Under the pieces are notes generated by a model, which did no database searches, was not told the DNA's origin, and saw only the letters and a program-made list of their open reading frames with translations. Source: Clostridiales bacterium (GTDB lineage Bacteria > Bacillota > Clostridia > Lachnospirales > CAG-274). From it: 52,690 bases of DNA. A program made the position numbers and the translations under genes. The stretch is from the NCBI GenBank assembly GCA_021201395.1, contig JAJQFB010000021.1, positions 1 through 52,690 of the forward strand. The letters are read 5' to 3'. Each line of letters begins with the position of its first letter. Position 1 is the stretch's first letter. Below, piece by piece: positions 9,126 through 19,143 of this stretch.

Positions 9126-9802
9126 AGCTTTTTCTCCCTTTTTTCGTATTCTCTTATTATTTTATAGAGCTTTTCGATGTTCTCTTCTATCTTGTAATCT
9201 GTATAAATAGAGGAACCGCCTACAATAACGTTGGCTCCGGCTTCCAAAACGGACATTAAATTTTCGAGCAAAATTCCCCCGTCTATTTCAATATCCAAAT
9301 CTATATTGTGACTCTCTGCATAGGCTCTTATCTTCCTTATTTTGTCAAGGGTTTCGGGAATAAGCCCCTGCCCTCCGAAGCCGGGAACAACCCCCATAAC
9401 GAGAACCTGATCCACACTTTCAAGATAGGGAAAAACCGCTTCCGCCATAGTTGAGGGGTTTATGGTTATACAGGCTTTCTTGCCGTATTTCTTAATATAC
9501 TCTATGGCCTTAAGGGGCTTGTTTGTGGCCTCGAAGTGGAAAGAAATAATATCCGCTCCGCACTGGCAGAATATCTTAATATTCTTAATAGGGTCGTACA
9601 CCATAAGATGCACATCTAAAACCATATCCGTAGCTTTTCTTATACTCTTTATGGCGGCGGTTCCGAAGCTGAAATTCGGCACAAAAAGCCCGTCCATAAT
9701 ATCTATATGAATATACGGCACTTTCATTTTTTCAAAAATCTTTATTTCGTCCTCAAGGTGCATCATATTTGACGCAAGTATGGACGGTGATAATTTAATC
9801 AT
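9122..9802 (-). CDS. rpe: Ribulose-phosphate 3-epimerase
   Basis: Interconverts ribulose 5-phosphate and xylulose 5-phosphate in the pentose phosphate pathway. A full-length 226-residue TIM barrel. It opens L-S-P-S-I-L-A-S, with metal-binding H-I-D-I-M-D-G-L-F-V-P-N near 32-42, D-V-H-L-M-V near 64, and the phosphate-binding V-M-G-V-V-P-G-F-G-G-Q-G. The C-terminal catalytic motif is I-E-I-D-G-G. It overlaps thiN by four bases and follows rsgA by 25 bases. Confidence 0.97.
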   Translation of the reverse strand: MIKLSPSILASNMMHLEDEIKIFEKMKVPYIHIDIMDGLFVPNFSFGTAAIKSIRKATDMVLDVHLMVYDPIKNIKIFCQCGADIISFHFEATNKPLKAIEYIKKYGKKACITINPSTMAEAVFPYLESVDQVLVMGVVPGFGGQGLIPETLDKIRKIRAYAESHNIDLDIEIDGGILLENLMSVLEAGANVIVGGSSIYTDYKIEENIEKLYKIIREYEKREKKL

Positions 9803-9827
9803 AGCTTTCTCCTCAGAATTCAGCTTC

Positions 9828-10702
9828 TCAGAACTTGACTTCCTTAAGTTCCTGCATTATCTTTTTATACCTGTTATATCTTTCGGGTGAAATATTTACC
9901 CCTACCTGCTCCTTAAGCTTACAGTCTGGCTCCTCTATATGGCGGCAGTTTCTGAAGCGGCAGCCCTCTGAATAAGGCTTAAACTCTCTGAAAAGCTCCG
10001 CTATATTTTCGTCTTTCAAAAGAGCCGTGTCAAGAGAGGTAAAGCCGGGAGAATCCACAATATATGTGTTTTTAAACATCTGTAAAAGCTCCACGTGACG
10101 GGTGGTGTGTCTGCCTCGCTTTATTTTTCCGCTTATTTCTCCCGTTTCCATAAGCCCCTCTTCCGTAAGGGCGTTTACAATGGTGGACTTTCCCACCCCC
10201 GACGTCCGGCAAAAACGCTGACCTTATTCTTAAGCCCCTGTTTAAGCTCCTCTATGCCCCCTCCGCTTTTTCCGCAGACAAAGTGGAGCCTGTATATATT
10301 TTTGTATATACTCTCAAGCTTATTAATAACCTCCGTGGAGCCTATGTCGCACTTATTTAAAACTATGCGTATTTCGGGGATATTCCTGCTTTCGGCAAAA
10401 ATCAGAAACCTGTCCAAAAGGTCAAGGTTAAGCTCCGGCTCCGCTGCGGCAAAGACAATAAGGGCGCAGTCTATATTCGCCGCCCGGGGGCGTATAAGAG
10501 AATTTTTTCTTTCGATTAAATCCTCTATTATACACTCCCCCTCTTCGGGAGAGGTTATAAGGGCAAAGTCCCCTATATAGGGCTTTTTACCCTGTTTCCG
10601 CAAAATTCCCCTCGCCTTTCCCTTATAAAGCCTGCCCTCTTCCGTAACAACGGTATACAGACCCCCTACTCCCTTTATAATCCTGCCTGTCATCTCAGTC
10701 AT
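9828..10702 (-). pseudogene. rsgA: Ribosome small-subunit-dependent GTPase RsgA, interrupted by an apparent one-base deletion
   Basis: Circularly permuted GTPase that assists late maturation of the 30S subunit. The N-terminal OB domain and the G4 motif N-K-C-D read from 10702 until the P-loop. The frame then breaks, and G-V-G-K-S-T-I-V-N-A-L with G3 (D-S-P-G-F) and the zinc motif C-R-F-R-N-C-R-H-I-E-E-P-D-C continues in another frame to 9828. Restoring one base near 10203-10206 (a CG where CCG for Pro is expected) rebuilds G-P-S-G-V-G-K-S and a normal 291-residue protein. The break falls exactly in the Walker A motif. Either a true knockout or a base-calling error; everything else is conserved. 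Confidence 0.85.
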
Positions 10703-10735
10703 ATTTACCTGCCCTCGGTTTAATAGCTTAATAAT

Positions 10736-12847
10736 TTAATAATTTGTTGTTTCCGACAGCTTTCCGTCCTCATAATAACTGGAGCTTGCAAGATTTCCGT
10801 CGTCATAGCTGTGAACCGCACTTATTTCTCCGTCATAATATACCTTATAGGTGCTTCCGCCGCCGTCTATGGGAACGGAATAAGGGAAGCTTGACTTTGA
10901 TATATTCTGACTGTAAACGGTGGTTTCAGAGCCGTCAAGTCCTACCTCCGTTATCGTTACGTTTGCAGTGTCCCCTGAGGGAACCTGTGTAACAGGCACC
11001 GTCACTGAGTATGAGGGAGCCACAACATCGTCATATTCTACGGAATGAACCGTTGTTTCCTCTGCTTCCTCCGTGGTTGTTTCCGCCGTTGTTGTTTCGG
11101 CGGCTCCCGTGCTTATATAAATCATAATGGTGGAGCCCTCAAGAGCCTCTATGCCCCCGTCCTTGCTCTGGGCGCATACCTGCCCTGCCGGATATTCGTC
11201 CGAAGCAGACTGTTCAACCTTAACAACAAAGCCCTGTTCTTCAAGAATTTCAACGGCTTCGCTTTCCGTAAGTCCTAAAACGTTTTCAACCTCGACCATA
11301 TTCTCCGCTTCCGACATACTTATATAGAGTATAACCTCGTCTGTTACGTAAACAATCTCTCCCGATTCGGGGCTTGTGCTTATAACTGTTCCCGAAGCTA
11401 TATTGGAGCTTTGCCTCCGTGAAAATTCAATGTTGGTTATGCCCAAGGCCTTAAGCTCCGCCTGAGCCTCTTCCATAGTAACCCCCACCAAATCCGGCAT
11501 TTCTATCTCGCCGTTTCCTATTGAAACCTGAATGGTTACCGTGTCGCCCCTTGAAATCTTCTCCCCGGCGTCAATGCTTTGGCCTACTACCGTTCCCGTA
11601 AGCTCCTCGCTTTCCACCTGTTCTATTTCAAGTATGATTCCGTTTTCTTTAGCCGACTTTTCCGCCAGCTCCTGGGTCATATTTATCAAATCGGGCATAA
11701 TAACGTCGCTTGCACTGTTGCCCCCCGTTAAGAAGATTATAACAGCGGTAATTACAACAATAATTGCAACACCTGTAATGATTGCTCCGAAAATAACCTT
11801 TCTGTTTGAAGCGGCTCCCTCTTCGGCCTCCTTTTCTCTGCGGCGTCTTTCTCTTTCCCTCTCTCTTTCAATCTCGCTTCTTGTCTTTTTGCGGTGCATT
11901 CCGTTCTGAGGTGAGGCCTTTCTCCTGCCCTCTGAGCCCTCTCTTATAGCCCGTCTGTCCTCTGCCGTTAAAACAACCGTCTGAGAGTTTCTGTCTACAA
12001 TATTGCTGGTTACGAAACCGCCCGTGGTGTCAACTACGGCCTTTTTCAAATCATTTGACAGCTCCCCTGCGCTTCTGTACCGCTGAGAAGCCTTCTTCGC
12101 CGTGGCCTTTTGTATTATCTTCACAAGGCTGTCGGATACGTTTGAGTTTATTTCCTTTATATCCGGCAGAGGCTCGTCCATATGCTTTATTGCCAAAGAC
12201 ACAGGAGATTCTCCGTCATAGGGAAGCCTGCCCGTAAGCATCTCAAACATAACTATTCCAAGAGAATATATGTCGCTTTTGTTGTCTACAAAGCCTCCCC
12301 TTGCCTGTTCCGGAGAGAAATAGTGAGCAGAACCCATCTGATCCGCCGTAAGTGTGGCACTTGTGGCCGCCTTTGCTATTCCGAAATCCGTTACCTTTAT
12401 ATTACCCTCTTTTGTAACAAGTATGTTTTGAGGCTTAATGTCCCTGTGGACAATATTGTTCTTGTGGGCTGTCTCCAGCGCCGAAGCAATCTGCATAGAC
12501 ACCCCTAAGGTCTCCTCATTTGTAAAGGGAGCGTTTTTAACAATAAGCTCCTTAAGGGTAGGGCCGTCTATATATTCCATAATAATATAACAGATGTCCC
12601 CGTCTCTGCCTACGTCATAGGCACTTACTATGTTCGGGTGGGTAAGGCCGGCCACAGCCTGAGCCTCCGTTGTAAAACGCTTTACAAAACCCTCGTTGTC
12701 TATATATTCCTCTTTGAGAGCCTTAAAGGTAACCACTCTGTTAAGCTTTTCGTCCAAAGCCTTGTAAACAACCGCAGTTCCCCCCACGCCTAACTGTTCC
12801 TTAATTCTGTATCTTCCGCTGATCAGACTTCCGCTTTCCAAATACAT
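10736..12847 (-). CDS. prkC: PASTA-domain serine/threonine protein kinase (PrkC/PknB family)
   Basis: Membrane kinase that senses muropeptides and controls growth, division and spore germination in relatives. Residues 12-270 form the kinase: glycine loop G-V-G-G-T-A-V-V-Y, Lys42, H-R-D-I-K-P-Q-N at 134-141, D-F-G at 154-156 and S-P-E-Q-A-R-G. A basic Arg/Glu-rich juxtamembrane stretch (about 318-350) precedes one membrane span (351-373). Outside are three PASTA repeats (about 378-590), an E-T-T-T-rich linker, and about 95 further residues without recognised fold. That tail after the last PASTA is unusual. The gene starts one base after the prpC stop, so kinase and phosphatase are coexpressed. 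Confidence 0.96.
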   Translation of the reverse strand: MYLESGSLISGRYRIKEQLGVGGTAVVYKALDEKLNRVVTFKALKEEYIDNEGFVKRFTTEAQAVAGLTHPNIVSAYDVGRDGDICYIIMEYIDGPTLKELIVKNAPFTNEETLGVSMQIASALETAHKNNIVHRDIKPQNILVTKEGNIKVTDFGIAKAATSATLTADQMGSAHYFSPEQARGGFVDNKSDIYSLGIVMFEMLTGRLPYDGESPVSLAIKHMDEPLPDIKEINSNVSDSLVKIIQKATAKKASQRYRSAGELSNDLKKAVVDTTGGFVTSNIVDRNSQTVVLTAEDRRAIREGSEGRRKASPQNGMHRKKTRSEIERERERERRRREKEAEEGAASNRKVIFGAIITGVAIIVVITAVIIFLTGGNSASDVIMPDLINMTQELAEKSAKENGIILEIEQVESEELTGTVVGQSIDAGEKISRGDTVTIQVSIGNGEIEMPDLVGVTMEEAQAELKALGITNIEFSRRQSSNIASGTVISTSPESGEIVYVTDEVILYISMSEAENMVEVENVLGLTESEAVEILEEQGFVVKVEQSASDEYPAGQVCAQSKDGGIEALEGSTIMIYISTGAAETTTAETTTEEAEETTVHSVEYDDVVAPSYSVTVPVTQVPSGDTANVTITEVGLDGSETTVYSQNISKSSFPYSVPIDGGGSTYKVYYDGEISAVHSYDDGNLASSSYYEDGKLSETTNY

Positions 12848-12848
12848 A

Positions 12849-13583
12849 TTATCCGACCTCCCTGTCGATTACAATAACAGAAATATTATCATATCCCCCG
12901 CGGCTGTTAGCCTCGTCAATAAGCCTGTAAGCCTTTCCTTCAAGTCTCCAGTCGGAAAGGAGAAGTCCCTCTATTTCCTCATCTCTTACCATATTTGTAA
13001 GCCCGTCTGTGCATAAAATTACAAATCTGCTGTCAAAGCTATTTACAATACCGTCTACAAGAACCTCATCTTCAACGCCTAAGGCTCTTGTTATGCAGTT
13101 TTTGTCCGGGTGGTTCCTTGCTTCCTCTTTTGTAAGCTTCCCTGCCTTAACAAGCTCCATAACGTAGGAGTGGTCGGCCGTTATCTGCCTGATGGAGCCG
13201 CCGCCTGCGGCATAAGCCCTTGAATCTCCCACATGGGCTAAATAAAGCTTACCCTCGTTTACAACAAGGGCGGTAAAGGTTGTTCCCATACCTCCCAGTC
13301 TTTCGGCATCGTTTCTTGCGTCTCTTATTATCATTCTGTTGGCATATCTTACACCCTCGACGATAATGTCTAAAATATCGTCCTCGCCCTGATAATTTTC
13401 CGCATATTCGCAGAAATAGCTTATGGCGGAGCTGCTTGCCACCTCTCCCCCTTTATAGCCGCCCATACCGTCGGCCACAATATAGAGATTGGGTAATCTT
13501 CCCACAGGTGTATTTGAAACAAAGATGCTGTCCTCGTTTAAGGCTCTCACTCTGCCTATGTCGCTTTTTCCGAAACCTTTCAT
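12849..13583 (-). CDS. prpC: PP2C-type serine/threonine phosphatase
   Basis: Metal-dependent phosphatase that reverses PrkC phosphorylation. At 244 residues it has the PP2C motifs in order: R-x-x-N-E-D near residue 15, V-A-D-G-M-G-G-Y-K-G-G-E near 40, M-G-T-T-F-T-A near 97, H-V-G-D-S-R-A-Y near 117, L-C-T-D-G-L-T near 197 and G-G-Y-D-N-I-S-V near the end. These Asp residues bind the two Mn/Mg ions. Its start overlaps the rlmN stop by four bases, and prkC follows at once, the usual partner arrangement. Confidence 0.95.
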   Translation of the reverse strand: MKGFGKSDIGRVRALNEDSIFVSNTPVGRLPNLYIVADGMGGYKGGEVASSSAISYFCEYAENYQGEDDILDIIVEGVRYANRMIIRDARNDAERLGGMGTTFTALVVNEGKLYLAHVGDSRAYAAGGGSIRQITADHSYVMELVKAGKLTKEEARNHPDKNCITRALGVEDEVLVDGIVNSFDSRFVILCTDGLTNMVRDEEIEGLLLSDWRLEGKAYRLIDEANSRGGYDNISVIVIDREVG

Positions 13584-14617
13584 TTTGCTTTCACCTCACT
13601 GTTTCTTAACTGTCCGCAGGCGGCGTTTATATCCGCCCCGAGCTTTCGCCTTACTGTATTTTCAATTCCCTTTTCCGTTAAAATTCGGCTGAAAGCTCTG
13701 ACGTTTTTGTCGGAGCTTTTAATGTAGCTTCTCTCTTTAACGCTGTTTACGGGAATAAGGTTTACATGAGCTAAAATACCCTTAAGCCGCCGGCTTAATT
13801 CTTCTGCGTTCTCCCTTGAATCGTTTACTCCGTCTATAAGGGAATATTCAAAGGTAACCCTCCGCTTAGTGGCCTCGGCGTAGTCCTTAGCCGCCCTTAT
13901 AACGTCCTCATATTTATATTTGTTCGCTATAGGCATAAGCCTTTTTCTTATGCCGTCGTTGGGGGCGTGGAGAGAAACGGCCAGGGTTATGGGAAGCTTA
14001 AGCTCTGCCAGCTCATAAATTTTATCAACAAGACCGCAGGTGGAAAGGGTTATGTTCCTTTTGCTTATTTCCGCCCCATCCTTACAGCTTATTATCTTTA
14101 TAAATTTAACACAATTTTCAAAATTGTCAAGAGGTTCTCCGCAGCCCATCATAACAACATGGCCTACTCTTATGCCCTCCTGCCGTTCTATCTCATAAAT
14201 CTGGGATAAAATTTCACCGGCGGTTAGGCTCCTGTCAAGGCCGCCTATGGTAGAGGCACAAAAGCTGCACCCCATACGGCAGCCTGCCTGAGTTGAAACA
14301 CAAACCGTATAGCCGTAGTCATATTTCATAAGTACGCTTTCTATTATATAACCGTTTTCAATCAGAAACAAGTATTTTATTGTATTATCTATGGAAGATT
14401 TATATTTTTTTACGGTTTTTACACCGTAAAGCCCTGCTTTTTCCTTTAAAAGCTCTCTGAGCTTCAAAGACAGCTCCGTCATTTCGCCAAAGGAGACTGC
14501 TTTTTTCAGGTGGAGACGGGTGAAAACCTGTTTTCCTCTGTAGGCCGCCTCTCCGAGGCCTTTCATAAACTCCGTAAGCTCTTCTTTTTCCATAGATAAA
14601 ATATCCGCTTTTTCCAT
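13580..14617 (-). CDS. rlmN: Dual-specificity RNA methyltransferase RlmN
   Basis: Radical-SAM enzyme that methylates C2 of A2503 in 23S rRNA and A37 of some tRNAs. The 345-residue protein carries the cluster motif C-R-M-G-C-S-F-C-A-S-T near residue 115, G-E-P-L-D-N near 162, S-T-C-G-L and S-L-H-A-P-N-D. The C-terminal catalytic Cys is seen in A-A-C-G-Q-L. The residue before G-E-P is Cys-Gly where many homologues have Met-Gly; this is unlikely to matter. It sits between rsmB and prpC with overlapping or abutting ends. Confidence 0.96.
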   Translation of the reverse strand: MEKADILSMEKEELTEFMKGLGEAAYRGKQVFTRLHLKKAVSFGEMTELSLKLRELLKEKAGLYGVKTVKKYKSSIDNTIKYLFLIENGYIIESVLMKYDYGYTVCVSTQAGCRMGCSFCASTIGGLDRSLTAGEILSQIYEIERQEGIRVGHVVMMGCGEPLDNFENCVKFIKIISCKDGAEISKRNITLSTCGLVDKIYELAELKLPITLAVSLHAPNDGIRKRLMPIANKYKYEDVIRAAKDYAEATKRRVTFEYSLIDGVNDSRENAEELSRRLKGILAHVNLIPVNSVKERSYIKSSDKNVRAFSRILTEKGIENTVRRKLGADINAACGQLRNSEVKAK

Positions 14618-14618
14618 A

Positions 14619-15962
14619 TTACCCCAACCTTTTTCTGAATTTGGCTATAAAGAAACCATCGCCGCCCCACATAAAGGGAGTTATATTTATATAGCCTTCC
14701 TTAAAGGAAGAATTTTCAACCCCCACGGGTATATATCCCTCTATATCGCAGGGGTCATAACCGAAGCTTTTCAAAAACCACCCTCTTATTTCCTCATTCT
14801 CCTTTACGGAAACCGTACAGGTAGAATATACGAGAACCCCTCCCGGTTTGACATATTTCTCCGCCGCCGTCAAAATCTGCTTTTGCAGGGCGGCAAGAGC
14901 CTCTATGTCCTCAAGGGTTCTGTTATATTTTATATCCGGCTTCCTCTTTAAAAGCCCTAAGCCCGAACAGGGAGCGTCCACAAGAACTCTGTCATATTTT
15001 TCAATATCTGCCTCATTAAGCTTTGCGGCGTCGAAAAGCTCCGTCTTTATTATGCTTGTTCCCAGTCTTTCAGAGCCCTTTTCGATAAGCCTGAGCTTGT
15101 GGGGATATATGTCCCTTGCCGTAATGTTGCCCCTGTTTTTCATAAGACAGGCCGCCGAAAAGCTCTTTCCTCCCGGAGCGGCGCAGACGTCCAAAATTTT
15201 CTCTTCCGGTTTGGGGTCGAGAATTTTCACGCAGAGATAGGAGCTTGTGTCCATAATATGGAAAAGGCCCCTTTTATAGGCAAGACTCTCGGTTATGTCG
15301 GAGGTTTTGGAAAGGGTAACAAGCCCCTCCCCTGTTTTTGCCGCCGAAGTGACGATATTGTCCTGCTTTAAAACATACTTAAGCCCCTCGGCCGTCACTC
15401 TTAAGCTGTTGACCGCCGCCGTAACCTTAGGAGCCTTGTTGTTTTCGGCACAGAGAGCCAAAATTTCATCGGCACTGTAGGTTTCAAGCCAGTAGCGTAT
15501 AATTTCTTCGGGATAGGAATACATAACGGAAATATACTTAATCGGCTCCTTTTCTTTATCGGGATAGGGTATTTTGTCGATATTCCCGACGACTGCCCTT
15601 AAAACCCCGTTTACATAGCCGCTTAAATTTACAGAGCCCTTTTTCTTAACAAGCTTAACCGCCTCGTTGCAGGCAGCGGAGGCCGGAACTCTCGTCATAA
15701 ACATAATCTGATAAACCGATATTCTCAACACATTCAAAACATAGGGTCTTATCTTGTTAAGCTTAACCGATGAAAATCTCCCTATTACATAATCTGTTTT
15801 TATTAAATTTCTAAGTGTACCGTTTACAGTTTCGGTAATAAAAGCCTTTTGAACCCTCGACAGCCCCTTGTGGCGGCCGAGACTGTTCCTCAAAACAATA
15901 TTTCCGAAGCCCTTTTCAAGACTTTCTCTTAAAATTTCAACGGCAATTTCTCTCTCGTTCAT
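14619..15962 (-). CDS. rsmB: 16S rRNA (cytosine(967)-C5)-methyltransferase RsmB
   Basis: S-adenosylmethionine-dependent methylation of C967 in 16S rRNA. Of 447 residues, the first 140 or so form the NusB-like RNA-binding domain. The methyltransferase domain shows the SAM-binding D-V-C-A-A-P-G-G-K, the V-D-A-P-C-S-G-L-G motif IV and the catalytic Y-S-T-C-T motif VI. GAGGAA precedes the ATG. First gene visible of the rsmB-rlmN-prpC-prkC-rsgA-rpe-thiN run. The usual upstream partners (priA, def, fmt) are absent: a divergent gene pair lies there instead. Confidence 0.95.
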   Translation of the reverse strand: MNEREIAVEILRESLEKGFGNIVLRNSLGRHKGLSRVQKAFITETVNGTLRNLIKTDYVIGRFSSVKLNKIRPYVLNVLRISVYQIMFMTRVPASAACNEAVKLVKKKGSVNLSGYVNGVLRAVVGNIDKIPYPDKEKEPIKYISVMYSYPEEIIRYWLETYSADEILALCAENNKAPKVTAAVNSLRVTAEGLKYVLKQDNIVTSAAKTGEGLVTLSKTSDITESLAYKRGLFHIMDTSSYLCVKILDPKPEEKILDVCAAPGGKSFSAACLMKNRGNITARDIYPHKLRLIEKGSERLGTSIIKTELFDAAKLNEADIEKYDRVLVDAPCSGLGLLKRKPDIKYNRTLEDIEALAALQKQILTAAEKYVKPGGVLVYSTCTVSVKENEEIRGWFLKSFGYDPCDIEGYIPVGVENSSFKEGYINITPFMWGGDGFFIAKFRKRLG

Positions 15963-16074
15963 TTAAAATTCCTCTTCCATATTTCCAAAATATGAGTTAT
16001 AATTATAGTCAGTTATATTGTACCATAAATTTTACGGTAATGAAAGAAAAATATTCAAGTAAAAAGGAGAAATT

Positions 16075-16791
16075 ATGTTAAGCATTAAGAGTATTTTCTG
16101 GTATATAAGACAGTTTGTATGGCTTACAAACAATTTAAGGGAAACGGCTAAGGTTAAAAAGCTCAAAAAAACAAATCCCGAAGAGGCGGAGGCAAGAATC
16201 TGGAAAGATGCGGAAAGCTGGGCAAGGGGCATAGTCCGCTCTACGGGCTCCACGGTTAGAGTTGTCGGAAGCGAAAATTTAATCACCGACAGAGCGGTTT
16301 TGGTGGTTTCAAACCATCAGAGCTATTTCGACATTCCCCTTATTATGGGGAATACGGGCTTCCCCGTAGGCTTCATAGCCAAAACGGATTTACAAAAATT
16401 CCCTTTTTTAAATGACTGGATGGAGCTTATACACTGTCTTTTTATGGACAGGGAGGATATGAAGCAGTCCCTTAAAATAATAACAGAGGGCATAAAGCAG
16501 ATAAAAGGCGGCCAAAGTATGGTTATATTCCCTGAGGGAACAAGAAGCAAGGACGGCTCCGTGGCGGAATTTCACGCAGGAAGCTTTAAGCTTGCCACAA
16601 AAGCCAAAGCCCCCATAATCCCCATTACAATAGACGGAAGCTCTAAAATTATGGACAGGAAGTGGAACATAGGCAAAACAGAGGTTATTCTCACAATCCA
16701 CAAGCCTATATATACGGAAAGCCTTTTAAAAGAGGAACAGGCCGACCTAAACATTACTGTCAGGGAAATAATAGCAGGTGCGTTAAAATGA
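16075..16791 (+). CDS. plsC: 1-acyl-sn-glycerol-3-phosphate acyltransferase
   Basis: Adds the second acyl chain to lysophosphatidic acid, making phosphatidic acid at the inner face of the membrane. The 238-residue protein has the N-H-Q-S-Y-F-D catalytic block near residue 80, the F-P-E-G-T-R-S glycerophosphate-binding block near 155, and P-I-I-P-I-T further on. AAGGAG precedes the ATG. Its TGA overlaps the ATG of truA (ATGA at 16788-16791), so the two are translationally coupled. Confidence 0.94.
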   Translation: MLSIKSIFWYIRQFVWLTNNLRETAKVKKLKKTNPEEAEARIWKDAESWARGIVRSTGSTVRVVGSENLITDRAVLVVSNHQSYFDIPLIMGNTGFPVGFIAKTDLQKFPFLNDWMELIHCLFMDREDMKQSLKIITEGIKQIKGGQSMVIFPEGTRSKDGSVAEFHAGSFKLATKAKAPIIPITIDGSSKIMDRKWNIGKTEVILTIHKPIYTESLLKEEQADLNITVREIIAGALK

Positions 16792-17522
16792 GCAATATAA
16801 GGCTTACTCTCAGATATGATGGAACAAAATATTTCGGCTTCCAAAGGCAGAAAGACAAGCCCACAATACAGAAAAAGCTTGAGGAGTGTCTTAACCGAAT
16901 TTTAGAGGAGGATATAGAGGTTATAGGCAGCGGCAGAACCGACGCCGGCGTCCATGCCCTCGCCCACACCGTAAACTTTCACACAAAAACAGACAAGACC
17001 CCAAAGGAAATTATGGCCGCCCTCAACGCCCATCTCCCCTGGGATATTGCCGTAACAGAGGCAAAATACGCCTCGGAGCGTTTCCACAGCCGCTACAACG
17101 TCCTCAGAAAAACCTATGTCTACCGCATAAACACGAGAGGCTATATAAATGTATTTGAAAGAAAATATGTTTATGACTTCTTCACTCCCCTTGACAGTGA
17201 AAAAATGAGGGCGGCGGCAAAGCTTATGACGGGAACCCACGACTTTAAGGGCTTTTCAGCCGTCAAAAAAACAGACAAATCCACTGTCAGGACGGTTTTT
17301 TCAATAGGCATAACCGAAAAAGAGGGAGAAACGGACATAACCTATACAGGCAGCGGCTTCCTGAGGAATATGGTCAGAATTATGACCGGAACCCTTATAG
17401 AGATAGGTTCCGGTCAAAAAGAAGCTTCCGTTATAAACGAAGTTTTTGAAACAAAAGACCGCCTTAAGGCCGGTTTTACGGCTCCGGCTCAGGGGCTTAC
17501 AATGGTGGGGGCCGAATATTAG
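16788..17522 (+). CDS. truA: tRNA pseudouridine(38-40) synthase TruA
   Basis: Isomerises uridine to pseudouridine at positions 38-40 of the tRNA anticodon arm. The 244-residue protein starts L-R-Y-D-G-T-K-Y-F-G-F-Q and has the catalytic aspartate in G-S-G-R-T-D-A-G-V-H-A near residue 50. It also has F-H-S-R-Y, F-x-G-F-S near 135 and G-S-G-F-L-R-N-M-V-R-I near 193. The ATG at 16788 (overlapping the plsC stop) was chosen over longer in-frame extensions because homology begins there. It ends three bases from the convergent sigE stop. Confidence 0.96.
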   Translation: MSNIRLTLRYDGTKYFGFQRQKDKPTIQKKLEECLNRILEEDIEVIGSGRTDAGVHALAHTVNFHTKTDKTPKEIMAALNAHLPWDIAVTEAKYASERFHSRYNVLRKTYVYRINTRGYINVFERKYVYDFFTPLDSEKMRAAAKLMTGTHDFKGFSAVKKTDKSTVRTVFSIGITEKEGETDITYTGSGFLRNMVRIMTGTLIEIGSGQKEASVINEVFETKDRLKAGFTAPAQGLTMVGAEY

Positions 17523-17525
17523 CCC

Positions 17526-18236
17526 CTACATAAGCTTTACAATTTCCTTTTTAAGCCTTGAAATTATCTTTTTTTCAAGTCTCGATATGTAGCTTTGGCT
17601 TATGCCTAACCTGTCCGCCACCTCTTTTTGTGTCATTTCCTCGCCGCCGTTTTTAAGGCCGAATCTCAGTTCTATTATTATCCTCTCCCTGGTGGAAAGC
17701 TTGCTTATGGCGTTTTTAAGCAGGCTTCTGTCTACCTCCTCCTCTATGCCCCTGTATATTATGTCAACATCGGTGCCTAAAATATCGGAAAGCAGCAGCT
17801 CGTTGCCCTCCCAGTCCACATTTAAAGGCTCGTCTATTGAAACCTCCGCCCTGACCCTTGTGTTCCGCCTTAAATACATAAGTATTTCATTTTCTATACA
17901 CCTTGAGGCGTATGTGGCAAGCTTTATGTTTTTATCCGTTTTAAATGTGTTTACCGCCTTTATAAGGCCTATTGTGCCTATGGATATTAAGTCCTCCATA
18001 TTTATGCCTGTGTTCTCAAACCGTCTCGCTATATAAACAACAAGCCTTGAATTGTGCTCTATCAAAACCTTTTTGGCTTCTTTTTCATCTTCCGTCCCCA
18101 GCATAGCCGTATAAAGTGCCTCCTCTTCGGAGTCTAAGGGCGAGGGCAAAACCTCCGAGCCGCCTATGTAGTAAACTCCGCCTGATTTCTCTCTTCCGAA
18201 TATTTTCCTTATAAACTCAAGCAGCCCTGCAAGCAT
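17526..18236 (-). CDS. sigE: RNA polymerase sporulation sigma factor SigE (pro-sigma-E)
   Basis: Mother-cell sigma factor of early sporulation, made as an inactive membrane-bound precursor. The 236-residue protein starts with a hydrophobic/basic pro-sequence (about the first 27 residues). Region 2 follows, with [23 protein letters not shown] and [12 protein letters not shown]. Region 4 has the helix-turn-helix [19 protein letters not shown]. It overlaps spoIIGA by 20 bases, the standard operon order, which settles sigE against sigK or sigG. Confidence 0.95.
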   Translation of the reverse strand: MLAGLLEFIRKIFGREKSGGVYYIGGSEVLPSPLDSEEEALYTAMLGTEDEKEAKKVLIEHNSRLVVYIARRFENTGINMEDLISIGTIGLIKAVNTFKTDKNIKLATYASRCIENEILMYLRRNTRVRAEVSIDEPLNVDWEGNELLLSDILGTDVDIIYRGIEEEVDRSLLKNAISKLSTRERIIIELRFGLKNGGEEMTQKEVADRLGISQSYISRLEKKIISRLKKEIVKLM

Positions 18237-19113
18237 TTTTACTTACCTCCTCCGAAACAAGAGCCTCAGTATTTATAAGCCCTCTGAAGCCGCCCTCCTC
18301 CGACAGCCTCATAAAAGAAATTCCTATTATTATGTCCTCATATCCCCTGCCGTCTATTAAAACCCTGTCGGGGCGAAAGCAGACGAGTGTCCCTCCGCTG
18401 TTTCCCAAACTTTTATAGGGTATGAGACTGAATTTGATTTCGCTTCCGTATTTTTCCATATACCCAAAAATATCCCTCTCCAAAAGCTCTCCCTCCGGCA
18501 GTAAGCCCTTAACGGCCTCATATTCCGCCGCAAGAACGGTTTTCCCCGTTATTTTATCCTTAAGACTGTTTCCCGTGTCCCCCAAAGCCCTGAAAGAAAC
18601 CCTTTTCTCTTTTAGGCTTAAGTCTACATCGTAAAGCTGTCTTTTTTTAATTACACGGTTTTCATAAAGACTGAAACCTATTTTTATTATAATGTAGGAG
18701 CATAAAACAGAACCCAAAAGCAGTTTGAAACTTATACTCTTAAAGACGTATTCTATACCTTCCCCTATGTATGCCCCGGCTTTTGTATAGTAAAATATGC
18801 CGGAACAGATTCCCCCGACAACAAATGCAAAAACATACACAAGCCCCCACAGCTTAAGAAGTCCCTTAAAGCTTTTAGGCAGGTAGGCAATAAAGGCACA
18901 AGCCATAACCAAAAGCGAAAATCCCAAAATGTTTCTTAAAAAGCTTAAACCCTGCCAAAAGGAAATCAAAATATAACCGCCGCTGCCTACAGCCGCCGAC
19001 AAGGCGCAGAGCAAAGGGCTTTTCTTCTCCCTTAAAAACATTCTGAGAACCATAAGCACAAAAAATATCATTGCAAAATTAATTAAAAATAAAACATCGG
19101 CATACACCGTCAT
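18217..19113 (-). CDS. spoIIGA: Sigma-E processing peptidase SpoIIGA
   Basis: Membrane aspartic protease that cuts the pro-sequence from SigE after a signal from the forespore. The 298-residue protein has about five hydrophobic membrane segments in residues 1-155. A cytoplasmic domain follows with the active-site motif A-L-G-D-T-G-N-S-L near residue 177 and G-I-S-F near the end. GGGGGCGG precedes the ATG. The next gene, sigE, overlaps it. A promoter candidate with a Spo0A-like box lies upstream. Confidence 0.93.
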   Translation of the reverse strand: MTVYADVLFLINFAMIFFVLMVLRMFLREKKSPLLCALSAAVGSGGYILISFWQGLSFLRNILGFSLLVMACAFIAYLPKSFKGLLKLWGLVYVFAFVVGGICSGIFYYTKAGAYIGEGIEYVFKSISFKLLLGSVLCSYIIIKIGFSLYENRVIKKRQLYDVDLSLKEKRVSFRALGDTGNSLKDKITGKTVLAAEYEAVKGLLPEGELLERDIFGYMEKYGSEIKFSLIPYKSLGNSGGTLVCFRPDRVLIDGRGYEDIIIGISFMRLSEEGGFRGLINTEALVSEEVSKNACRAA

Positions 19114-19143
19114 AATATATCCGCCCCCTAAGTCTATAGCTTA

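Noticed and set aside
18217..18236. 20-base overlap of sigE and spoIIGA considered as a sequencing error
   Set aside because: Both reading frames are complete and conserved to their ends; short overlaps are plausible in this operon and elsewhere in the window.
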